A DNA stretch of 64,000 bases, taken from NCBI GenBank assembly GCA_019112825.1, contig DXIP01000007.1:31271-95270 (forward strand), read 5' to 3'. How positions within the stretch are numbered: the first letter of the stretch is position 1; every line of letters begins with the position of its first letter. The position numbers were made by a program, and so were the translations under genes. Below, in pieces: positions 8,275-18,075 of the stretch. This DNA comes from Alistipes excrementigallinarum (GTDB lineage: Bacteria; Bacteroidota; Bacteroidia; Bacteroidales; Rikenellaceae). The notes beneath the pieces were generated by a model. It did no database searches and was not told the DNA's origin. It saw only the letters and a list, made by a program, of their open reading frames with translations.

Positions 8275-9816
8275 TCAATTCTTCTTGGCCCACCACAGGT
8301 CGGTGTTGTCCGAATCCTGACCGTTGCTCAGCATGCCGACGGCCGCCGTCACGTTCGCGTTGTTGGTCTGGTACTCCGAGAGCGAGAAGCGCAGACGGCG
8401 CTGCTGGCGCTCGTTGGTCACGCCCTGCGTCGACTGGTTGTTGTAGGCCGGGAAGAGGTAGGGATAACCCGTGCGACGGAAGTCGCACCACCCTTCGAGT
8501 CCGTTGGGGAAGTTGGCAATCCACTTCTGGGTGATAATCTGCTCGAGGTGCTCCTCGTTGGACGAAACGGCGCTCCAGGCAATGGGTATCGTACTGCGGT
8601 TATTGTAGTTGTAGGCGCTGTTCTTCGGGTCGACGTAGTTGCCCGGCTTGGCCGTGCTGTTGGCGATGTAGTCCTCGGCACCCTGGGCTCCCACCTCGGA
8701 GAAGGCCAGACGGATACCCTCCTCATACCAGTGCTGTGCCGTGCCGCCCATGTCCCAGCCCAGCAGCGCACCCTCGGCACGCAGGAAGGCCACCTCGGCG
8801 GCAACGAAGAAGGGGATGGGGGTGGTCGAGGTTACGTTCCACTGGGAGTACTCGGCAAAGTCGGCCTTGTTGGCGCCGGCGATGCCCGAACGCACGCCGA
8901 TGTAGCCGGAGGTGTCGGCAACGGTAGCCTCGGTGAAGAGCTTCTCGCGACGCGGGTCCTCGTAGCCGTTCATGTAGGCGGTGATGGAGGCATTCAGACG
9001 AGCCTCGCCCCAGCCCGTACCCACCTGGTAGAAACCGTTCGGGAAACGACCGTTGAGGTTGTCATAAGCGCTGTCGCTGTTCGAGGTCATCACGCCAATG
9101 GGATGGTTGACGGCCGACAGGGCCTGCTGCTTGGCGTACTCGGCATCGACGCCCGAGATGCGGATGGCCATGCGCAGCTTGAGCGAATTGGCGAACTTGA
9201 CCCACTTCTCGTAGTCACCGTTGTAGACACGGTCGTAGCCCGACATCGGACGGTAGTTGGGGTCGATGGCGTTGGAGAGCTCGGCGATGGCGAAATCCAG
9301 GTCGTCGAACATCTTGTGCCAGGCCGTCTTCTCGTCGTCGTAGGGGACGGCATACTTGCCGTTGGTCACCTGCGAATAGGGCAGCGGGCCCTGGAGGTTG
9401 AGCACATACTGCATCACGGCCACGCGGTGCAGCACCGCCAGCGCATAGTACTGGCCCTGCTTCTCGGTGTAGTTCTCCACCTGGAAATAGGAGGGATAGA
9501 ACTTGGTGTAATACCAGTCGACGGTCCACTTGTTCCAGTCGTCGTCGATGTTCCAGGTCGAATAGAGCGTCGAACGCGACCAGCTGTGCGGCGCGGTGAT
9601 GTATCCGCCGAAGCAGGCCCAGAAGGTAGCGTTCCGCTGGTAGGGGTTCTCTTCGGGCGACGCGAAGCAGTCCTGCATCTCCGCGAAGAACTGACGGACG
9701 TCGAGCGTCGTCGGCTCGTAGGGGTTGGTGTTGTATTCGTCGAAGTTGCTGGTACATCCGGCTAAAGCCAGCGGCAGCAAAGCAACGCCTACAATATATT
9801 TCAATACCTTTTTCAT
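8275..9816 (-). CDS. SusD/RagB family nutrient-binding lipoprotein, cassette 1
   Basis: A 513-residue SusD-like outer-membrane lipoprotein (lipobox LALAGC, C21) that forms the lid over its partner SusC. Family marks include TSNFDEYNTNPYEP just after the lipid site, YVLNLQGPLPYSQV near 130, WVKFANSLKLRMAIRIS near 210 and the C-terminal ITQKWIANFPNGLEGWCDFRRTGYP block. I chose ATG 9816 (MKKVLKY), 15 bases after the susC stop, over the in-frame ATG 9828, which would overlap susC. The C-terminal region and length fit SusD-like proteins of the SusD_2 subgroup. Operon with susC upstream and GH18 downstream. Confidence 0.93.
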   Translation of the reverse strand: MKKVLKYIVGVALLPLALAGCTSNFDEYNTNPYEPTTLDVRQFFAEMQDCFASPEENPYQRNATFWACFGGYITAPHSWSRSTLYSTWNIDDDWNKWTVDWYYTKFYPSYFQVENYTEKQGQYYALAVLHRVAVMQYVLNLQGPLPYSQVTNGKYAVPYDDEKTAWHKMFDDLDFAIAELSNAIDPNYRPMSGYDRVYNGDYEKWVKFANSLKLRMAIRISGVDAEYAKQQALSAVNHPIGVMTSNSDSAYDNLNGRFPNGFYQVGTGWGEARLNASITAYMNGYEDPRREKLFTEATVADTSGYIGVRSGIAGANKADFAEYSQWNVTSTTPIPFFVAAEVAFLRAEGALLGWDMGGTAQHWYEEGIRLAFSEVGAQGAEDYIANSTAKPGNYVDPKNSAYNYNNRSTIPIAWSAVSSNEEHLEQIITQKWIANFPNGLEGWCDFRRTGYPYLFPAYNNQSTQGVTNERQQRRLRFSLSEYQTNNANVTAAVGMLSNGQDSDNTDLWWAKKN

Positions 9817-9831
9817 AATCGGGAACATTTT

Positions 9832-12800
9832 TTAGAATTGGAGTTTGACGCTGAAACCTAAATTACGCGTGCTCGGGAGCATGAAGTAATCGTAGCTCTG
9901 GTAGTAGTTGTTCGTCGTCGAAGCGGTCACCTCGGGGTCGAACGGAGCCTTGCAGTAAATCATCCACAGGTTGCGGCCCACGAACGAAACGGTCATCCGC
10001 ACCTTGTCGCGGAACCACTTTGCGGGAAGCGTATATCCCAGCGAGAGCTCCTGCAGACGGACGTTCGTCGCACTGTAGGCGTAGTAGGCGCCGTAGCCGG
10101 CGATTCCCTGATAGTAGGTCTTGGCATCGACCTTGCCGTAGTTGACCGGCACGCCGCCGTTGTCGCGCGCCCTGCCCGAACGCTCCGATACGCCGTACTG
10201 GTCGAGGAACGATTCGGTGCTCGAGAGGGCGATACCGCCGATGCGGGCCGAGAAGGTCACACCCAGATTGATGCCCTTGTAGTCGAAGTTGTTGCTCCAG
10301 CCCATGTTGAAGTCGGGAAGAATCGAACCCAGCTTCACATCCTTGGCCATCATCGAGATGGCGCCGGTCTGCGGGTCAACCTTGATGTTGCCGTTCGAAT
10401 CGGTGGCCAGCACGTGCGCAGCATAGACGTCGCCCATCGAGCCGCCCTCCTTGAGGATGACGCGGGCGTCGAGGTTGCCGAAGTTGCCCTGCTCCCAGGT
10501 CTCCATCTCGACCACTTCGCCCGTTGCGGGGTTCACGACGCCGCCGCCCAGGCGAATCACCTTGTTCTGGTTCCACGTGAAGTTGTAGTTGGTGCTGAAG
10601 GTGAAGTCACCCCACTTGTTGTTGTAGCCGATGCCCATCTCGATACCCTGGTTCTGGATGTCACCGCTCTGGATGGGCACGTAGTCGTAACCCGACGATG
10701 CCGACAGCGGCACGTTGAAGGTCTGGTTGGTGGTGTGCGAACGGTAGTAGGTGAAGTCGAACGAAATCTTGTTGAGGAACTTGGCGTTCACACCGACCTC
10801 CCACGACTTGGTCTTCTCGGGCTTCAGCTCGTAGACCGGATAGCGTGCGAGCGTCTCCCAGTTCTTCGACTCCTCGTTGAAGGGATACGACGAACGCGTC
10901 AGGAAGCGGTCGAAGGCGCTACCCACCTCGGCATACGAACCGCGCACCTTCAGGAAGGAGAGCCAGCGCGGAGCGTCGAACATGTTCGAAACGACGGCCG
11001 AAAGACCCACCGAAGGATAGAAGAACGACGACTCCTTCGAACCGGCCAGGCGCGAATCCCAGTCGTTGCGGCCCGTAACGGTCAGGTAGAGCATCGAGCG
11101 CCAGCCCACCTCGACGTTGGCGAACACCGACTGAACCTGGTCGTGCCAGCCGGCCTGCTTGGGCTTGTACTTGGTCGTGTAGTCGAGGTTGTGGACGGCG
11201 AAGAGGTTGGCGTCGCGCAGGTTGCCCGCATGGCCAATCATCTGGTAGCGCTGGTCGTTAATCGAGCCGCCGATGTTGGCCGACAGCGACCAGTCGTTCC
11301 ACGTCTTGTTGATGTTGAGCATCACGTCGCCGTAGAAGCTCTGGTAAGTGCTCTGCTCGTCCTGATAGCCGCCGTTCTCGCTGGCCCAGATGGCATCCGT
11401 CGTGGCGTACTTCTTGAACGTGTAGCGGTTGGTCGTGTTGTCGACCTTGGCACGTCCCGAGATGTCCATCCAGTCGGTAATCTGATACTTGAGCGTGGCG
11501 TTGTACATGTAGCGCTTCTTGTTGTTCTCGCGCACCATGCGGTAGGCCACCCAGTAGGGGTTCTGCAGACCGATACCGGCCGTGGTGTAGGGCCAGTACT
11601 GCTCGTAGACCTCACGTGCCGCTTTGTAGCGCTCGAAGTTGCGCACCTCGTCGAAGTTGTCGCCGCGCGGGAAGAGGTAGAGCGACGTCAGCGGGTTGTA
11701 GTACTGTCCCTGGGCCGTAAGGTTGCGGTCGTTCTGGATGATGTAGCTGCCGCCCACATCGAGCGTCAGCTTGTCCTTGAGGAACGATGACGTGTTGCGG
11801 AAGGTGAAGTTGTAGCGCTCGTACTTCGTGTTGGGCAGCAGACCCGAGGTATTGGTCGTCGAGGCCGAGACGTAGGTCTGGTTCCGCGAGGTACCCGTCG
11901 TGAAGACCACCGAGTTGATGACGTTGGTTCCCGTGTTGAAGAAGTCCTCGGGGTTGTAGCTGCTGTGCTGTCTGGCGCCCCAGCTCTCGAGTGCGCCGGC
12001 CGCGTTGACGTAGCTGTTCTGGAACTTCGGCATCATGTAGGGCAGCGAGAAGGTCGTGTTGTTCGAGTAGGTGACCGTCGTCTTGTCCTTCGTTCCGCGC
12101 TTGGTGTTGATGAGCACCACGCCCGAGGCGGCATCCGAACCGTAGAGGGCGGCTGCCGAGGGACCCGTCAGCATGTTGATGGACTCGATGTCCTCGGGGT
12201 TAAGGTCGGCAACGGCGTCCGAACCGGGCTGGTCGGAGAGCACCGAGATGTCGGAGGCGCCGGTCGAGGTGTTGAACATCGGGATACCGTCAATCACGTA
12301 GAGGGCGTTGTTGCTCTTGGTCAGCGACTTGGTACCGCGCATCACCACGCGGGCCGAACCGCCGGCGCCGACGGCCGACGAGTTGATGGTCACACCGGCC
12401 ACCTTGCCCACCATCGAATTCATGAAGTTGGCATCCTTGACCGTCGTGATTTCATCGGACTTGACCTGCTGCACGTTATACGACAGCGCCTTCTCCTCGC
12501 GCTTGATACCCATGGCCGTTACGACGACGGCGTTGAGGGCCGTAGCCTCCTCCTGGAGCGTCACGTCGAGCATCGTCTGTCCGACGTAGGGAATCTCCTG
12601 GGTCTGGTAGCCGATGAACGAGATGACAATCACGTCGCCCGGCTTGACCCGCGACAGGGTGAAGCTTCCGTCCATGGTGGTCGTCGTACCCGACGAACCG
12701 TCCTGCGTGATGACCGTCGCACCGACAATCGGGCCGGCGGCGTCCTTGACGATACCCTGGACGGAGTTTTCGCCTCCGTTCTGGGCGAATGCACCGAATA

Positions 12801-12858
12801 TGCCGACGACAAGGGCCGCACAGCACGTGGCGAGCATTAACTTAATCGATTTCCACAT
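9832..12858 (-). CDS. SusC/RagA family TonB-dependent transporter, cassette 1
   Basis: A 1008-residue outer-membrane glycan importer. Signal peptide ends near AFAQ (residue 26), followed by a carboxypeptidase-D-regulatory-like domain (GIVKDAAGPIVGATV, DGSFTL, ISFIGYQTQEI), a plug domain with the RagA marker ALYGSDAASGVVLINTKRG near 240, and a 22-strand barrel ending in LPSTRNLGFSVKLQF. It is first in the operon and paired with the SusD 15 bases downstream. The first 480 bases are nearly identical to the second cassette's susC (20969), including an exact 59-bp match (12581-12639 with 21188-21246) in inverted orientation. Promoter at 13085-13115 with a leader of about 220 bases. Confidence 0.95.
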   Translation of the reverse strand: MWKSIKLMLATCCAALVVGIFGAFAQNGGENSVQGIVKDAAGPIVGATVITQDGSSGTTTTMDGSFTLSRVKPGDVIVISFIGYQTQEIPYVGQTMLDVTLQEEATALNAVVVTAMGIKREEKALSYNVQQVKSDEITTVKDANFMNSMVGKVAGVTINSSAVGAGGSARVVMRGTKSLTKSNNALYVIDGIPMFNTSTGASDISVLSDQPGSDAVADLNPEDIESINMLTGPSAAALYGSDAASGVVLINTKRGTKDKTTVTYSNNTTFSLPYMMPKFQNSYVNAAGALESWGARQHSSYNPEDFFNTGTNVINSVVFTTGTSRNQTYVSASTTNTSGLLPNTKYERYNFTFRNTSSFLKDKLTLDVGGSYIIQNDRNLTAQGQYYNPLTSLYLFPRGDNFDEVRNFERYKAAREVYEQYWPYTTAGIGLQNPYWVAYRMVRENNKKRYMYNATLKYQITDWMDISGRAKVDNTTNRYTFKKYATTDAIWASENGGYQDEQSTYQSFYGDVMLNINKTWNDWSLSANIGGSINDQRYQMIGHAGNLRDANLFAVHNLDYTTKYKPKQAGWHDQVQSVFANVEVGWRSMLYLTVTGRNDWDSRLAGSKESSFFYPSVGLSAVVSNMFDAPRWLSFLKVRGSYAEVGSAFDRFLTRSSYPFNEESKNWETLARYPVYELKPEKTKSWEVGVNAKFLNKISFDFTYYRSHTTNQTFNVPLSASSGYDYVPIQSGDIQNQGIEMGIGYNNKWGDFTFSTNYNFTWNQNKVIRLGGGVVNPATGEVVEMETWEQGNFGNLDARVILKEGGSMGDVYAAHVLATDSNGNIKVDPQTGAISMMAKDVKLGSILPDFNMGWSNNFDYKGINLGVTFSARIGGIALSSTESFLDQYGVSERSGRARDNGGVPVNYGKVDAKTYYQGIAGYGAYYAYSATNVRLQELSLGYTLPAKWFRDKVRMTVSFVGRNLWMIYCKAPFDPEVTASTTNNYYQSYDYFMLPSTRNLGFSVKLQF

Positions 12859-13080
12859 AATTAAGACCGTTAAAATTAAACATAAGCATACTGTTTGGGT
12901 GAATCATGGAAAAAGCCGGAACCATGAGGGTTTGGTTCCGTTTTTCCGACAATCGGTGAAGTTTTTTGCGTGTTTGTTCATAATAGGCTTCGGTTTTTAT
13001 TTATTTTAAAAAGTTATCTCTATTATGCTCGTTTTTTCAACGTACACTCGGCCCGTTTTTTAATTTTGACATACGCCGCA
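12859..13080 (-). promoter_or_regulatory. Long 5' leader of susC cassette 1
   Basis: AT-rich untranslated leader between the predicted start site near 13080 and the ATG at 12858. Two blocks are shared with the leader of the second susC: CCGAAGCCTAT (12983-12993 region) and ATGCTTATGTTTAATTTTA directly before the gene. A hairpin (ggaacca / tggttcc, near 12920-12940) lies between them. A regulatory role is inferred from length and conservation. Confidence 0.55.
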
Positions 13081-13084
13081 AAAC

Positions 13085-13115
13085 AAATATACCATTCTTT
13101 CTAAATAAAACAAAT
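13085..13115 (-). promoter_or_regulatory. Promoter of glycan cassette 1
   Basis: Minus strand TTTG (13112-13115), exactly 19 bases, then TATATTTG (13085-13092): a textbook Bacteroidota sigma-ABfr promoter. Confidence 0.85.
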
Positions 13116-13370
13116 ACCCCGACCGGGACATCAAGGACCGCCTCACCTCAAAATGGCCATCACAATTCAGATTAAACGTTTTAGCAGGCGTAAAAAAAAG
13201 AGTCTTTCTTTCCTATATTTTTTTTACTCAGCAACCTTTTTCCCGCTCAAACGGAACAACTGCGCCATCCGGGATGCAACTCGGAGCGCAACTTGGAGAA
13301 AAACCTCACACGACGACATTCGCAAACCGGGCAAACGGCGCCCCGCCATACGCCCCTCTCCCGCAGAACG

Positions 13371-13407
13371 AAAAAAGCGCCCGGAGCCTATTCGGCTCCG
13401 GGCGCTT
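13371..13407 (-). terminator. Terminator of the GH29 fucosidase gene
   Basis: Minus strand 12-bp GC-rich stem (13377-13388 with 13394-13405) followed by T6. It sits just after the stop codon at 13431 and separates GH29 from the cassette 1 promoter. Confidence 0.9.
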
Positions 13408-13430
13408 GACGCTCCGGGGAAGGGTATACC

Positions 13431-15476
13431 CTATTCGGTCCTGACGGAGAATTCGGCGATGGAGGGGGCGTCGCCCGAGGCAAGCGCGCACGCCTCGAAG
13501 CGGAGCACGCGGCCCCGCTGCGGAGCGAACTCAACCAGCTGCTCCACCGGATTGTTCACAATGTTCGAAAACTCTCCCTCGGCCACCTTGCGGCCGTCGA
13601 GCAACAGCCGGTAGTGCGTGACCACGCCGCTGCCCCAGCGCCCGGCGTCGGGCGTATAGGCAAACCCCGTAAGGCTCCGCTCGCACCCCATGTCAATCGT
13701 GCAGCTCCTCAGGCCCCGGGGCAGGTAGGCCGCCGTCGTGACATCGCCGTCGAACATCTTGGCCTGCTCGCCGGGCTCCAGTTCACGGACGCGGAACGAG
13801 CCGCAGGGGATGTCGAAACGGCGGGCCGCAACCTCGCTCATACGGCCGCTCTGCGGGTCACGGACCAGCGCCCGCACCTCGCCCTTGTCCGGCAGCAGGA
13901 AGGGGGCCTCGTAACGCGGCGACGAGCCATCGGGCTGCGTGCCGTCGGTCGTATAGCGGATTTCGGCGCCGCGGTCGCCCGCCCGGAGCGTCACCATACC
14001 GCTGCCGTCGCGCACGATGCGCGGCTCCTCGAGCAGCACGGGGGCGTCGTAGGCCTCGACGTTGCAGATGCAGAGCGGACCGCGCGCCTCCTCGAAACGG
14101 ACACGCAAGGCCCGGCACGTGACCCCCGCAAAGCGGATGATGCGCTTGTAGCCGATGGTCGTCAGCTCCTCGCCGGTCTCGACCGGATGCCACTCCCGGT
14201 CGTCGCCGGACCACTCGACGGCGAAGCGCGCCACGCGCTGCCCGAGCGGGATGTACTCCTGCAGCAGGAGGCGGTTCACATGCTGCGGCGCCTCGAAGCG
14301 GAAGGTCAGCACGCCCTCCGTCACGCCGTCGTCCGTGGCCCAGTAGCTCTCCCAGTCGCCGTCGGTCGTGCGGCCGGGTGCGAAGCGGCGCGCACCGCCG
14401 CGCACGTTGTCGGCCTCGACGTCGGCTCCGGCCAACAGCTCGTGCGCGAACTCGGCGTCGAGCGTCTGCCGCCACGCGACGATGCGGGCCGAGTCGGCCG
14501 CCGCGATGCGTCCCGAGCGGTCGACCGGGAAGTTGAGCAGCAGGTTGGCGTTGCGTCCCACGCTCTGGTAGTAGATGTCGACCAGCTGCGAGAGGCTCTT
14601 CAGCTGGGTATCCTCGCGCGGATGGTAGAACCACCCGGGTCGAATCGAGACATCGACCTCGCCGGGCAGCCAGTGGTCGCCGTCGCGCTCGCCGTGCGTG
14701 AAGTCGTTGACGTTCTGGTCACCCGCCCCCTTGACGAAGCTCCAGTTGGTCTGGCCGGCCCAGCCCTCCTCGTTGCCAATCCAGCGGATGTCGGCGCACG
14801 TGCCGCCGAAGATGACGGCCTCGGGCTGCAGCGAGCGAATCGTCTCCCGGGCCTCCTCGTATCGGTAGTAGCTCCGCGCGTCGATGCTGCGCCGCTCGTC
14901 GGCGCCTCCATACCAGCCGTCGCCGCCGTTGGCACCGTCGAACCAGTACTCGAACAGAGGGCCGTAGTTTGTCAGCAGCTCGCGCATCTGGTTGTGGAAG
15001 TACTCCACGTAGGCCTCGCGGCCATACTCGGCGTGGTGGCGGTCCCAGGGCGAGAGGTAGATGCCGAAGCGCAGCCCGTGACGGCGGCAGGCGTCGGAGA
15101 GCTCACGCACCAGGTCGCCCTTTCCATCGCGCCACGGCGAGCTCTTCACGCTGTAGTCGGTATAGGCCGAGGGCCAGAGGCAGAAGCCGTCGTGGTGCTT
15201 GGCCGTCAGCATGACCCCCTTCATGCCGGCCGCCTTGAGCGTGCGGACCCACTGGTCGCAGTCCAGAGCCGGGGGGTCGAAGGTCGAGGCGGGCGTATTG
15301 CCGTAGCCCCACTCCATGTCGTTGAAGGTGTTGAGTCCGTAGTGGACGAAGGCGTAGGTTTCGAGGCGCTGCCAGGCCAGTTGCCGGGCATCGGGCACGG
15401 GACCTACGGGTGCGGGCGCCTCCACGCGGGAGCAGGCGCCGGCAAGCAGCAGAAGAAGCGGAAAGAGATGTTTCAT
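13431..15476 (-). CDS. GH29 alpha-L-fucosidase lipoprotein with C-terminal discoidin-type domain
   Basis: A 681-residue exo-glycosidase removing alpha-L-fucose. Lipobox LLAGAC (C15) predicts membrane anchoring. The GH29 barrel (about 30-360) carries VHYGLNTFND, TAKHHDGFCLW (92-101) and the nucleophile in EYWFDGANGG (D180). After the barrel there are two beta domains: a region with LRAGDRGAEIRYTTDGTQP that resembles the chitobiase C-terminal/FN3 module, and a final discoidin-like domain with GFAYTPDAGRWGSG. Subfamily B (alpha1-3/4 fucose) is possible but not proven. It is the only minus-strand gene of the core and diverges from the GH20 pair. A TATTTTTG box at 15578-15585 may be its promoter; the -33 element is unclear. 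Confidence 0.92.
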   Translation of the reverse strand: MKHLFPLLLLLAGACSRVEAPAPVGPVPDARQLAWQRLETYAFVHYGLNTFNDMEWGYGNTPASTFDPPALDCDQWVRTLKAAGMKGVMLTAKHHDGFCLWPSAYTDYSVKSSPWRDGKGDLVRELSDACRRHGLRFGIYLSPWDRHHAEYGREAYVEYFHNQMRELLTNYGPLFEYWFDGANGGDGWYGGADERRSIDARSYYRYEEARETIRSLQPEAVIFGGTCADIRWIGNEEGWAGQTNWSFVKGAGDQNVNDFTHGERDGDHWLPGEVDVSIRPGWFYHPREDTQLKSLSQLVDIYYQSVGRNANLLLNFPVDRSGRIAAADSARIVAWRQTLDAEFAHELLAGADVEADNVRGGARRFAPGRTTDGDWESYWATDDGVTEGVLTFRFEAPQHVNRLLLQEYIPLGQRVARFAVEWSGDDREWHPVETGEELTTIGYKRIIRFAGVTCRALRVRFEEARGPLCICNVEAYDAPVLLEEPRIVRDGSGMVTLRAGDRGAEIRYTTDGTQPDGSSPRYEAPFLLPDKGEVRALVRDPQSGRMSEVAARRFDIPCGSFRVRELEPGEQAKMFDGDVTTAAYLPRGLRSCTIDMGCERSLTGFAYTPDAGRWGSGVVTHYRLLLDGRKVAEGEFSNIVNNPVEQLVEFAPQRGRVLRFEACALASGDAPSIAEFSVRTE

Positions 15477-15658
15477 CGAAGCGGTTTTTGGGTTCGGAGG
15501 TCAATCATCCCTCCATTGCCGCCTCCCCGGCCCGGAAGGTCGGGCGCAAAGCGGGCGATGCGGCAACATCGGGACTTCAAAAATAGCGAAAAAATCGCAA
15601 CGCGGCGTCATCTACGCCCGGGAATCGGCCGACGCCGGACGAAAAGCGTCCGGAAAGG

Positions 15659-15690
15659 TTTGGCCCTCCGGCCATATTTTCGTATATTTG
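15659..15690 (+). promoter_or_regulatory. Promoter of the tandem GH20 genes
   Basis: TTTG (15659-15662), 20 bases, TATATTTG (15683-15690). The start site falls about 35 bases before the ATG at 15731. Confidence 0.78.
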
Positions 15691-15730
15691 CACCATCTGC
15701 CTCCGCGCAGCAACCAAACCCAAAACCCTA

Positions 15731-18058
15731 ATGAACAGACTGACTACCCTTCTGTCGTGCTGCCTCTTTCTGGCGGCATGCGCCGGCAACACCCGGAGCT
15801 ACGACCTGATTCCCTATCCCAATTCGCTCGAACCCCGCTCGGGCGAGTTCCACGCCGCAGGGGCACCCTTCACCTGTGACCCGCAGCTGGACGAGGCGGC
15901 CCGCAAGGCCGTCGGGCACTTCGCCGAACAGCTTGAGGCGACCAGCGGCCAGCCGTCGGAGATGAGCGCGGGAGACTCCGCAGCGGAGGGATTCCTCTTC
16001 CTCTACGATTCGCTCCAGCCGGCCGAGGGCTACGGTCTGGATGTCACGCGCCGGCTGGTGACGGTGCGCGCCTCGTCGCAGCGCGGCGTGCTCTATGCCA
16101 TCCAGACGATGAAGCAGCTGCTGCCCGTGGCCATCTACGGCGAAGGACCGGCCGCCGAGACCGTCGCATGGACGATGCCCTGCCTCCGCATCGAGGATGC
16201 GCCCCGCTTCGCCTACCGCGGACAGCACCTCGACGTCTCGCGCCACTTCTTCCCGGTCGACGAGGTGAAGCGCGTCATCGACATCATGGCGCTGCACAAG
16301 CTCAACACGCTGCACTGGCACCTGACCGACGATCAGGGCTGGCGCCTCGAAATCAAGCGCTACCCCCGTCTGACGGAGGTGGGCTCCGTCCGCCGCCATA
16401 CGATGGTCGGCAAGCAGTGGGGCTCCTCCGACAACACCCCCTACGGCGGATACTACACGCAGGATGAGGTGCGCGACGTGGTGGCCTACGCCGCCGAGAA
16501 CGGCATCACGGTGATTCCCGAAATCGACCTCCCGGGCCACATGCTCGCCGCACTGGCCGCCTACCCCGAGCTGGGCTGCACGGGCGGCCCCTACGAGGTG
16601 TGGGGCGAATGGGGCGTGGCCAAGGAGGTGCTCTGCGCCGGCAACGACAAGACCTTCGAGTTCCTCGAGGGGGTTCTGACCGAGGTCATGGAGCTCTTCC
16701 CCTCGGAGTACATCCACATCGGCGGCGACGAGTGCCCCAAGGAGCGCTGGGAGCAGTGCCCCAAGTGCCAGGCCCGCATCCGCGCGCTCGGACTCAAGGA
16801 TGACGCCGAGTTCAAGGCCGAGCACTACCTCCAGAGCTACGTGACGAAGCGCGTCGAAAAGTTCCTCGCCGACCACGGCCGCCGCATCATCGGCTGGGAC
16901 GAGATTCTCGAGGGCGAACTCTCGCCCAGCGCAACGGTCATGTCGTGGCGCGGAACCGAAGGGGGTATCAAGGCCGCCAAGATGGGCCACGACGTTATCA
17001 TGACCCCCACTTCGCACCTCTACTTCGACTACTATCAGGCGCGCGACGTCGAGAACGAGCCGCTGGCCATCGGCGGCTACATCCCCGTGGAGCGCGTCTA
17101 CGAGTTCGACCCCTCGTTCGAGGGAGAGCTCACGCCCGAGGAGGCAGCGCACATCCTGGGCGTGCAGGCCAACCTCTGGACCGAATACATTCCCACCTCG
17201 TCGCAGCTCGAATACATGCTGCTGCCGCGTGAGGCGGCCCTTGCCGAGGTGCAGTGGTGCCGGGCGGACAACCGCTCGTGGGAGCGCTTCCTGGGAAGCC
17301 TCTCCCACCTGACCGACATCTACCGCGCGCGGGGATACAACTTCGCCAAAAATGTCTTCGGCGTGAGCGCCCAGACGCGGAACAACCCCGAAAAGGGATG
17401 CGTCGAGGTGACCCTCTTCACGCAGGGCGACGCCCCGATTTACTACACGCTCGACGGCTCGGAGCCCACGGACAAGAGCACGCGCTACACTGCCCCGATT
17501 GAAATCCGCACCGGCTGCACGCTCCAGGCCATCGCCCTGCGCGACAACATCGAGGTGCGCCCCTACACGCGTCTCTTCACGGCCAACAAGGCGCTCGCCC
17601 ACCCCATCGTCCTCAACACGCAGCCACGCGACAACTACCTCTACGGCGCCCCCCAAACGCTCGTCGACGGCTTCGAGAGCGACTTCACCTACTCGAACGG
17701 CGACTGGACCGGCTGGTTCGGCGACCCGATGGTCGTGACCATCGACATGCAGGGGGCCTCGTACGCTTCGGTGCGTCTGGGCACGCTCGTCCAGAAGGGC
17801 ATGGACATCTTCGCGCCGCTGGCGCTCAAGGCCAGCGTCTCGGAGGATGGCGAGCACTTCACCGAGGCGGGCTCGCTCGACATCCCGATGGAGACGGCCG
17901 CCGACCCCGACGGGCTGAAGAGCTACACGGTGACCTTCCCCGAAACGTCGGCCCGCTACCTGCGCGTCGAGGCCCAGACCGTCGGCGAGATTCCCGCATG
18001 GCACGGCGCCCACGGCAAGAAGGGCTACCTCTTCGTCGATGAAATCGTAGTCGAATAA
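15731..18058 (+). CDS. GH20 beta-N-acetylhexosaminidase lipoprotein (first of two)
   Basis: A 775-residue exo-beta-hexosaminidase that removes terminal GlcNAc/GalNAc by substrate-assisted catalysis. Lipobox LFLAAC (C17). Domains: GH20b N-terminal alpha/beta domain (about 22-150), catalytic barrel (about 155-500) with RGQHLDVSRHFF, HWHLTDDQGWRLEIKRYP and the catalytic pair in HIGGDECPKERW (D333-E334), a chitobiase C-terminal module (TQGDAPIYYTLDGSEPT) near 555-625, and a C-terminal discoidin domain (ARYLRVEAQTVGE). The second GH20 follows after 17 bases, so the two form an operon. A stretch of about 70 bases around the catalytic pair is almost identical in the two genes. Confidence 0.94.
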   Translation: MNRLTTLLSCCLFLAACAGNTRSYDLIPYPNSLEPRSGEFHAAGAPFTCDPQLDEAARKAVGHFAEQLEATSGQPSEMSAGDSAAEGFLFLYDSLQPAEGYGLDVTRRLVTVRASSQRGVLYAIQTMKQLLPVAIYGEGPAAETVAWTMPCLRIEDAPRFAYRGQHLDVSRHFFPVDEVKRVIDIMALHKLNTLHWHLTDDQGWRLEIKRYPRLTEVGSVRRHTMVGKQWGSSDNTPYGGYYTQDEVRDVVAYAAENGITVIPEIDLPGHMLAALAAYPELGCTGGPYEVWGEWGVAKEVLCAGNDKTFEFLEGVLTEVMELFPSEYIHIGGDECPKERWEQCPKCQARIRALGLKDDAEFKAEHYLQSYVTKRVEKFLADHGRRIIGWDEILEGELSPSATVMSWRGTEGGIKAAKMGHDVIMTPTSHLYFDYYQARDVENEPLAIGGYIPVERVYEFDPSFEGELTPEEAAHILGVQANLWTEYIPTSSQLEYMLLPREAALAEVQWCRADNRSWERFLGSLSHLTDIYRARGYNFAKNVFGVSAQTRNNPEKGCVEVTLFTQGDAPIYYTLDGSEPTDKSTRYTAPIEIRTGCTLQAIALRDNIEVRPYTRLFTANKALAHPIVLNTQPRDNYLYGAPQTLVDGFESDFTYSNGDWTGWFGDPMVVTIDMQGASYASVRLGTLVQKGMDIFAPLALKASVSEDGEHFTEAGSLDIPMETAADPDGLKSYTVTFPETSARYLRVEAQTVGEIPAWHGAHGKKGYLFVDEIVVE

Positions 18059-18075
18059 CCCAACCCGACACCCCC

